Source of the DNA: Bacteroidota bacterium
GTDB taxonomy: Bacteria; Bacteroidota; Bacteroidia; Bacteroidales; Prolixibacteraceae
Assembly: GCA_023412195.1 (NCBI GenBank)
Contig: JAEYNZ010000052.1
Coordinates: 3,257-67,256, forward strand
DNA length: 64,000 bases
Reading direction: 5' to 3'
Shown: positions 58,872 to 64,000 of the stretch, piece by piece
How positions within the stretch are numbered: the first letter of the stretch is position 1
Layout of the letters: every line of letters starts with the position of its first letter
The notes under the pieces: generated by a model
The model's input: the letters and a program-made list of their open reading frames with translations, nothing else
Databases searched by the model: none
What the model was told of the DNA's origin: nothing
Made by a program: the position numbers and the translations under genes

Positions 58872-59633
58872 ATGATTGAGATATGTGCGCTGGCATCGGG
58901 AAGTAACGGGAACTGCTATTACATCGGGAATGATAAGAATGCTGTGTTGATCGATGCAGGAATCTCCTGCAAGCAGATCATTAACCGGATGAAGGAAAAA
59001 GGATTGAAACCCGAAAAAGTGAAAGCTGTTTTTATTTCGCATGAGCACAGCGACCATATCAGGGGCGCCAGGGTGCTGGCAAAAAAGATGCATCTGCCGG
59101 TTTACATAAGTGCCAAAACTTATGTGGCAGCATATCACAACATGCAGCCGGCCTCCCCGCGGTTTTTTGTTCCGGGAACGGAAATTAAAGTAGGGGAGTT
59201 TACAATCTTTCCTTTTCTGAAGAACCACGATGCATCAGAGCCCTGTTCCTTCAGGGTTTCCTATGACGACAGGAATATTGGCGTATTTACCGATATTGGT
59301 GAACCCTGTTCCAATGTAATGGCTCACCTTCAGTTATGTGATGTTGTGTTTCTTGAATCGAACTATGATGAGGAGATGCTGAGAACAGGGTCGTACCCGT
59401 ATTACCTGAAGCAGCGTGTTGCTTCGGCACATGGCCACCTTTCCAATGTGCAGGCTTTCCGGTTGCTGGAGGGAAGCGCCGGACAAAGGCTGAAGTGTGT
59501 TTTTCTGAGCCACCTTTCAGCTGAAAACAATACCCCCGAACTGGCGCTGGCTGCATGCAACAGCCTGACTTCAAGGATTGAGGTAAGGCTGACATCGAGG
59601 TATGCTGCTGCCGATATATATACGTTGCAGTAA
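58872..59633 (+). CDS. MBL-fold hydrolase (WalJ/YycJ-like)
   Basis: Metallo-beta-lactamase-fold protein of 253 aa. ALASGSNGNCYYI opens the fold, and FISHEHSDHIRGARVLAKK carries the HxHxDH metal motif (about residues 57-62). VFTDIGEPCSN and VFLESNYDEEML follow, with CVFLSHLSAENNTPELAL near the end. This layout is the YycJ/WalJ group, linked in Firmicutes to cell-wall control and DNA repair. The ATG at 58872 was preferred over one eight codons upstream because MIEICALASGS matches the family start. It faces the Bax-inhibitor gene across a hairpin. Confidence 0.87.
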   Translation: MIEICALASGSNGNCYYIGNDKNAVLIDAGISCKQIINRMKEKGLKPEKVKAVFISHEHSDHIRGARVLAKKMHLPVYISAKTYVAAYHNMQPASPRFFVPGTEIKVGEFTIFPFLKNHDASEPCSFRVSYDDRNIGVFTDIGEPCSNVMAHLQLCDVVFLESNYDEEMLRTGSYPYYLKQRVASAHGHLSNVQAFRLLEGSAGQRLKCVFLSHLSAENNTPELALAACNSLTSRIEVRLTSRYAAADIYTLQ

Positions 59634-59646
59634 CAATGGGAGGCGG

Positions 59647-59701
59647 GGATTCCAATCCACGTATTCATCGCCCGTAAAGTATAATCAGTGGATTGGAATC
59701 C
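59647..59701. repeat. 14-bp inverted repeat between convergent genes
   Basis: GGATTCCAATCCAC (59647-59660) is the exact reverse complement of GTGGATTGGAATCC (59688-59701), with a 27-nt loop; outer GCG/CGC bases extend the match after a 2-nt bulge. No T-run follows on either strand, so it is not a typical terminator. Confidence 0.65.
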
Positions 59702-59740
59702 GCTGCTCCCGGTGAAGACATCCGCTGTCTTGGATTCAGC

Positions 59741-60505
59741 TTAATTCCTGTTTGCCACTTTTGACAGCAGGCGCAACATCTCGAGGTACAGCCAGATTAG
59801 TGTAACCAGCAGTCCAAAGGCACCATACCATTCCATATGTTTGGGTGCACCCGTATCGGCGGCCCTTTCGATGAATGCAAAATCAAGCACAAGATTCAGG
59901 GCTGCAACACCTACCACCACCAGGCTGAACCCGATACTCAGGTTACTGCTTCCGTGCAGGAATCCCATCTCCGCACCAAACAGGCCTGCAATGAAGCTGA
60001 CAATATATACAAGGAATATCCCTCCCGTTGCTGCCACAACGCCCAGCATAAAACCACGGGTTACCTTAATGATGCCTGACCTGTAAAGAAACAGCATCAT
60101 GGCAAAAACAGCCAGCGATAAAGCCACTGCACGCATCACGATGCCGCCGTGCCTTGCTTCAAAAAGTGCAGATAAACCTCCAAGCAGCAAACCCTCGAGA
60201 ACTGCATATATTGGTACTGAAATAGCCGAACTTTGTGGCCTGAAGATCGTAACCAGCGCAGTTACCAATCCGCCAATGCCCCCAATGGCGACCCATGGCA
60301 TTATGGCCGACATGCCCGCTTCGGTTGAGCCGGCATTGTAAAACTTGTTCCAGGTGTAGACAGCTGCCAATATTACAAGCAAAAGTGAAAGTATTGTTTT
60401 GTTTATGGTTCCGTTTACAGTCATTACTTCTCCTGAAGAAGTATAATCCCTGTGAAATATATTTTCCTTTAACGCAGGGTTCGAAGATTTTGCTAAATTC
60501 ATCAT
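59741..60505 (-). CDS. Bax inhibitor-1/YccA family membrane protein
   Basis: Inner-membrane protein of 254 aa with seven hydrophobic segments, similar to the YccA/YetJ branch (a pH-dependent Ca2+ leak in YetJ). The N-terminal ~25 residues are soluble (SSNPALKENIFHRDYTS), followed by LSLLLVILAAVYTWNKF. The loop with TRGFMLGVVAATGGIFLVY and the end VLDFAFIERAADTGAPKHME plus WYGAFGLLVTLIWLYLEMLR are family marks. Confidence 0.9.
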   Translation of the reverse strand: MMNLAKSSNPALKENIFHRDYTSSGEVMTVNGTINKTILSLLLVILAAVYTWNKFYNAGSTEAGMSAIMPWVAIGGIGGLVTALVTIFRPQSSAISVPIYAVLEGLLLGGLSALFEARHGGIVMRAVALSLAVFAMMLFLYRSGIIKVTRGFMLGVVAATGGIFLVYIVSFIAGLFGAEMGFLHGSSNLSIGFSLVVVGVAALNLVLDFAFIERAADTGAPKHMEWYGAFGLLVTLIWLYLEMLRLLSKVANRN

Positions 60506-60626
60506 TTTTGTAATGTTTTAATTTTTTTTATGCCGGCTACCCATTGGTTCCTGTAGCTCCGGCAACTTCAGCTAACAAAAAATCTGCCATGGCAACTTAA
60601 CTGCCATAATTTCGCTTTTACATCAT

Positions 60627-62822
60627 TTATTGCAGGTTGTCTTTCAGAAAACGGGTCATTTTGTTGTATAAATGCATGGTGGTGTTTCCGCCCCTGATGC
60701 CATGATTCCGGTTGGTATATATGGCCATGTCGAAATCGACACCTGCCTGTACAAGCTTCTCTGTGAACTCATAGGTATTCTGTACATGTACATTGTCGTC
60801 AGCCGATCCATGTACGATCAGCAGTCTGCCTTTAATATCTCCGGGGTAGGAGAGCGGTGAGTTGTTGTCATACCCTTCTGCATTTTCCCGTGGTGTGCGC
60901 ATAAACCGTTCGGTATAGATGGTGTCGTAAAAGCGCCAGTTGGTAACCGGGGCAACCGAAATCCCTGCCTTCAGAAGTTCACCTCCCTTCTGCATGGTCA
61001 GCAGTGTCATAAAGCCGCCGTAACTCCAGCCGTAAATGGCAATGTTCCCTTTATCGACGTATGGCAGTGAACCCAGGTGCCTGACTGCCTCCACCATGTC
61101 CTCCGACTCGTACTTCCCAAGCTGAAGATAGGTAACCTTCCGGAACTCTTCGCCACGGGCGGCAGTGCCTCTGGGGTCAATGGTTACAACAATAAAACCT
61201 TCCTGTGCCAGGTAGTCGTTCCAGCTGATGCTTTTCCAGGAGTCGGTTACCTGCTGAGAATTGGGACCGCTGTACTGGGTGATCAATACCGGGTATCTTT
61301 TTGAAGAATTAAAGTTTACCGGCTTTATCATGATACCATGCAACTCTGTATCCTCCGGTGTTTTAAAAGTGAAAAATTCCTTTTGGGGGATGTCATAGCC
61401 CTGCAGTTTGTTCTTAAGCGCTGAATTATCCTGAAGGGTCCGGATCAGCCTGTTTTTCTTGTCGTGCAATGTTACAAGCTGCGGAGTCTGGCTGCTGCTG
61501 TGATAGTTGATGTAATAATTGAAATTCCTGCTGAAGGAAACATCGTTGGTTCCCGGCTGGGTTGAAATCTTCCCCTGCTTTTTCCCATCGAGGCTGACAA
61601 AATAAACCTCCCGGCGAAGGGGCGATTCGGCTGCTGCCTGGTAGTAGAATACTCTCTGTGACGGGTCGTAGCCGTAGAAGCCGGTTACATCATAATCACC
61701 TTTGGTAAGCTGCCCCTGCAGGAACCCCAGCCTGTCGTAAAGGTACAGGTGCGACCAGCCATTGCGCTCGCTGTTGACAACAAACCTGCCGTCATCGAGA
61801 TAGGTAAAATCATCGAGGAAATTTATGTCAATATAGCGGTCATTCTTCTCAGTATATATAGGCCTTGTTTCGCCTGTAAAAGGATTGGCATATAACACAT
61901 CGAGCTGGTTCTGCCGGCGGTTCATACGCATAACCACAAGGTCTTTGGAATCAGGCGTCCATTTCAGCCGTGGGATGTAAATATCAGTGTCGGTACCAAT
62001 ATTTACCTTGTTTAACAGCTTCGAATAAAGCTCATAACTTAATACGGAAACGGTTGAATTGGTTTCCCCTGCCTTTGGATACCTGAAGGTTGCCTGTCCC
62101 GGATAAAGTTTATTTGCTTCAATTACCGGACTGTCGCCACCGTACATGGTCATGCTGAATTCAGGAACCTTCGTTTCATCGAAACGGATGAATGCCAGGA
62201 ATTTGCTGTCGGGCGACCACCAGAATGCCTTGTTAAATCCAAATTCTTCTTCATATACCCAGTCGGGGGCTCCATTGATGATTTCATTTGCTTTCCCGTC
62301 CCAGGTGATCTGGGTTTCGTTTCCAAATTTCAGGTTCTTGATAAAAAGGTTGTTATCCCTTACAAATGCCACCCGTTCGCCATCGGGTGAAAATGTTGCC
62401 AGCTGCTGAGCCCCTTTATCCGATAATGCCTGCAATTCTTCTGTTACCGAATTCCAGATATAATATTCTGCCGTATAGGAGTGGCGGTAAATAGGTTGTA
62501 CTTTGGTTGTAAGCAGGATCTTGGTTTCATCATCGCTGAAAACAAAATCGGTGAATGCTGCAATTGGGGCTTTTTTTACAGTGGAAATGTCAAATAATAC
62601 TGAAACAGCCTTACCGGTGCGGTAACTGTTTTTTACAATGGTGGTACGGCCTTCCAGTGTGGTATAATGCTCGCCATCGTTCATTGAACGCAATCCTGCA
62701 ACAGTTTCTGCCCGGAAAGTTCCATTGCTGAATATGTCACTCAGTGTAATCTGCTGCCGGTTCTGGCTTTGAAGGTTTAATGCCAAAGCAAGTGTAAGGA
62801 AAGTCAAAAGGATATTCTTCAT
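60627..62822 (-). CDS. Dipeptidyl-peptidase IV-like S9 peptidase
   Basis: Exported prolyl peptidase of 731 aa. A short signal (KNILLTFLTLALALNLQSQ) is followed by an eight-bladed beta-propeller (about 35-465) with the DWVYEEEF substrate-pocket motif near residue 188, and a C-terminal alpha/beta hydrolase. The nucleophile is in IYGWSYGGFMTLLTM, the acid in VHGSADDNVHVQN and the His in NRNHGIRGG. It probably cuts X-Pro or X-Ala dipeptides from peptides in the periplasm. Upstream (62823-63031) I see nothing but AT-rich spacer. Confidence 0.93.
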   Translation of the reverse strand: MKNILLTFLTLALALNLQSQNRQQITLSDIFSNGTFRAETVAGLRSMNDGEHYTTLEGRTTIVKNSYRTGKAVSVLFDISTVKKAPIAAFTDFVFSDDETKILLTTKVQPIYRHSYTAEYYIWNSVTEELQALSDKGAQQLATFSPDGERVAFVRDNNLFIKNLKFGNETQITWDGKANEIINGAPDWVYEEEFGFNKAFWWSPDSKFLAFIRFDETKVPEFSMTMYGGDSPVIEANKLYPGQATFRYPKAGETNSTVSVLSYELYSKLLNKVNIGTDTDIYIPRLKWTPDSKDLVVMRMNRRQNQLDVLYANPFTGETRPIYTEKNDRYIDINFLDDFTYLDDGRFVVNSERNGWSHLYLYDRLGFLQGQLTKGDYDVTGFYGYDPSQRVFYYQAAAESPLRREVYFVSLDGKKQGKISTQPGTNDVSFSRNFNYYINYHSSSQTPQLVTLHDKKNRLIRTLQDNSALKNKLQGYDIPQKEFFTFKTPEDTELHGIMIKPVNFNSSKRYPVLITQYSGPNSQQVTDSWKSISWNDYLAQEGFIVVTIDPRGTAARGEEFRKVTYLQLGKYESEDMVEAVRHLGSLPYVDKGNIAIYGWSYGGFMTLLTMQKGGELLKAGISVAPVTNWRFYDTIYTERFMRTPRENAEGYDNNSPLSYPGDIKGRLLIVHGSADDNVHVQNTYEFTEKLVQAGVDFDMAIYTNRNHGIRGGNTTMHLYNKMTRFLKDNLQ

Positions 62823-63031
62823 TTTCTAGATATTTTTCTGAAATTGGTTTAACTGCTTATCATCAAATGCACATAAAGTTCAAAAATAATCAGAAATTCA
62901 TATGTGCTGTAACCCTCCCACATCAAATTCGGCAGGAAGTGTATGAAGCAATATAAATCAGCCTGTTGATTGGTAAACGAAAAAAGTTAAAAAAACTTAT
63001 TTCGAAACTTCCGTTTAATTGAAGCAACTTT

Positions 63032-64000
63032 TCAGGCAAGTACCTTTACCTGCACCAGCTCTCCTTCGAGTGAAAAATCGGATGCAGAAGTGATCTGTAC
63101 ATCAACAAATGTGCCTGTCAGGTTCCCGGCGTCAGATGGAAACCGCACAATCAGCTTCCCTTCGGTCAGTGCCGAAAGAAAACCTTCCTTTCGGTCTGCG
63201 CCTCTTACAAGTGCCCTGAAGGTTTTGCCCACCAGACCCTGGTTGTAAACGATGTTGTGTTTTCTGAGCTCATCTGTCAGGATATGCAGCCGCCGTTTCT
63301 TTTCCTCAAGCGGCACGGTGTCCTCCCAACGGTGACTTACCGCACCCGGGCGGGGGGAATATATGGCCGTATAAGCCATGTTGAATCTGAATTCTTCCAT
63401 GGCACGGCGGGTATTTTCAAACTGTTCTTCCGTTTCGCCCGTGAAGCCAGTAATGATGTCGGTAAATAAGGTAGCCTCAGGAATGATGCGGCGGATTGAA
63501 TGGACAATCTGCCTGTACTTTTCTATATCATGGGTGCGGTTCATACGGATCAGCACCTTGTTGTCGCCGCTCTGCATGGGCAGGTGTACTTGTTTTGCAA
63601 GTACAGGGTATTGTGCCATCACTTCAATCACTTCATCGGTCATGTCGTGGGGATGGGGCGATGTATAATACACCCAGAACTCCTTTCCGCTCCGGTTGCC
63701 CAGTTCACCAACCTGCCTCAAAAGTTCAGGGAATGTAATTTCATTTCCTTTCTTGTCAAGGCCATATGAATTAACATTCTGGCCAAGAAGGGTGATGGAT
63801 TTATAGCCGTTGGAAACCAGCAATGCCAGTTCAGCAAGTATCTCTGCCGAGGGGCGGCTTACTTCCCTGCCACGGGTATAGGGCACTGCACAGAAAGTAC
63901 AGAACTTGTCGCAGCCGTTCTGAATTGGTATAAAAGCTTCGAATTCCGACTGATAAGAAGGTTTGACATTCCAGAACTCACCGATATTTTTGTTGTGCGG
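63032..64000 (-). CDS. miaB: tRNA-2-methylthio-N6-dimethylallyladenosine synthase, 3' part
   Basis: The coding region runs off the window at 64000 and is open there; it has no start in the window. Visible are 322 codons. The radical-SAM cluster motif CDKFCTFC lies at residues 30-37 of the visible part, followed by VPYTRGREVSRP and the LLGQNVNSYGLD stretch typical of MiaB. A TRAM domain (VGKTFRALVRGADRKEGFLS onward) ends the protein. The reaction is methylthiolation of i6A37 in tRNA. MtaB is the alternative, but GQNVNSYG favours MiaB. Confidence 0.92.
   Translation of the reverse strand, partial: PHNKNIGEFWNVKPSYQSEFEAFIPIQNGCDKFCTFCAVPYTRGREVSRPSAEILAELALLVSNGYKSITLLGQNVNSYGLDKKGNEITFPELLRQVGELGNRSGKEFWVYYTSPHPHDMTDEVIEVMAQYPVLAKQVHLPMQSGDNKVLIRMNRTHDIEKYRQIVHSIRRIIPEATLFTDIITGFTGETEEQFENTRRAMEEFRFNMAYTAIYSPRPGAVSHRWEDTVPLEEKKRRLHILTDELRKHNIVYNQGLVGKTFRALVRGADRKEGFLSALTEGKLIVRFPSDAGNLTGTFVDVQITSASDFSLEGELVQVKVLA

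Noticed and set aside
60532..60563. GC-rich hairpin (GCCGGCTAC with GTAG..CCGGC) downstream of the S9 peptidase as terminator.
   Set aside because: On the minus strand it is followed by A residues, not T; the T-run lies on the wrong side, so a terminator is not supported.

Overview
The window is a chromosomal segment of a Bacteroidota bacterium, probably from the Bacteroidales/Marinilabiliales side. Pointers are a complete Alternative Complex III operon, a TonB receptor with an N-terminal carboxypeptidase-regulatory-like domain, many Sec or lipoprotein signals, families typical of the phylum (ActD/DUF3341, DUF6913, DUF1080, single-domain KdsD, a glutaminase-less PurF paralogue), and promoters that fit the phylum's TTTG / TAnnTTTG consensus. 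Coding is dense, and no tRNA, rRNA, CRISPR array, prophage or intact insertion sequence was seen. Assignments rest on reading motifs and family resemblance; no database search was run.

Layout. 0-1.6 kb: a repeat-rich left edge, an orphan ABC ATPase and a 140-bp palindromic element. 1.6-4 kb: TonB-dependent receptor. 4-11.9 kb (minus): Alternative Complex III in the order ActA-B-C-D-F-E. 12.1-14.4 kb (minus): methyltransferase and flippase. 14.5-16.5 kb (plus): AlkD-like repair protein, DUF502 protein and HAD phosphatase. 16.5-27.7 kb (minus): a ten-gene sugar operon headed by a LacI regulator with a visible promoter and palindromic operator. 28-31 kb: gene remnants around a CaCA antiporter, a DUF1080 protein and a second copy of the 140-bp element. 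31.4-43.2 kb: thioredoxin-like protein, then plus-strand housekeeping genes ligA, dapA, rpsO, pnp, a deoxynucleoside kinase, a TPR lipoprotein and an M20 peptidase. 43.2-46.5 kb (minus): an unknown gene pair and a VTC/DUF4956/DUF2490 operon. 46.6-49 kb: GH67 alpha-glucuronidase. 49-56 kb: lipoproteins, M23 peptidase, YitT, sucCD. 56-64 kb: kdsD-like, isochorismatase-like, PurF-like, WalJ-like, Bax-inhibitor-like, S9 peptidase and the 3' part of miaB.

How the genes fit together. Respiration: Complex III passes electrons from quinol to a cytochrome c or an oxidase that is not encoded here. Carbohydrate use: two alpha/beta-hydrolase esterases of glucuronoyl-esterase (CE15) type and a GH67 alpha-glucuronidase point to glucuronoxylan-like substrates.

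The sugar operon is the most promising novelty. Its NagA-like deacetylase and two Gfo/Idh/MocA oxidoreductases carry export signals. Its Nramp-fold permease lacks both metal-binding motifs. Only the NagB-like protein and the LacI regulator look cytoplasmic. Together they could form an extracytoplasmic amino-sugar or uronate route with an unconventional importer. Other points of interest are a six-heme ActA, a PurF paralogue with its glutaminase site erased but its Fe-S cysteines kept, an M23 peptidase with HxD in place of HxH, truncated remnants of a PIN toxin and a lyase-like protein, and two equal-length copies of a mobile-looking hairpin element.
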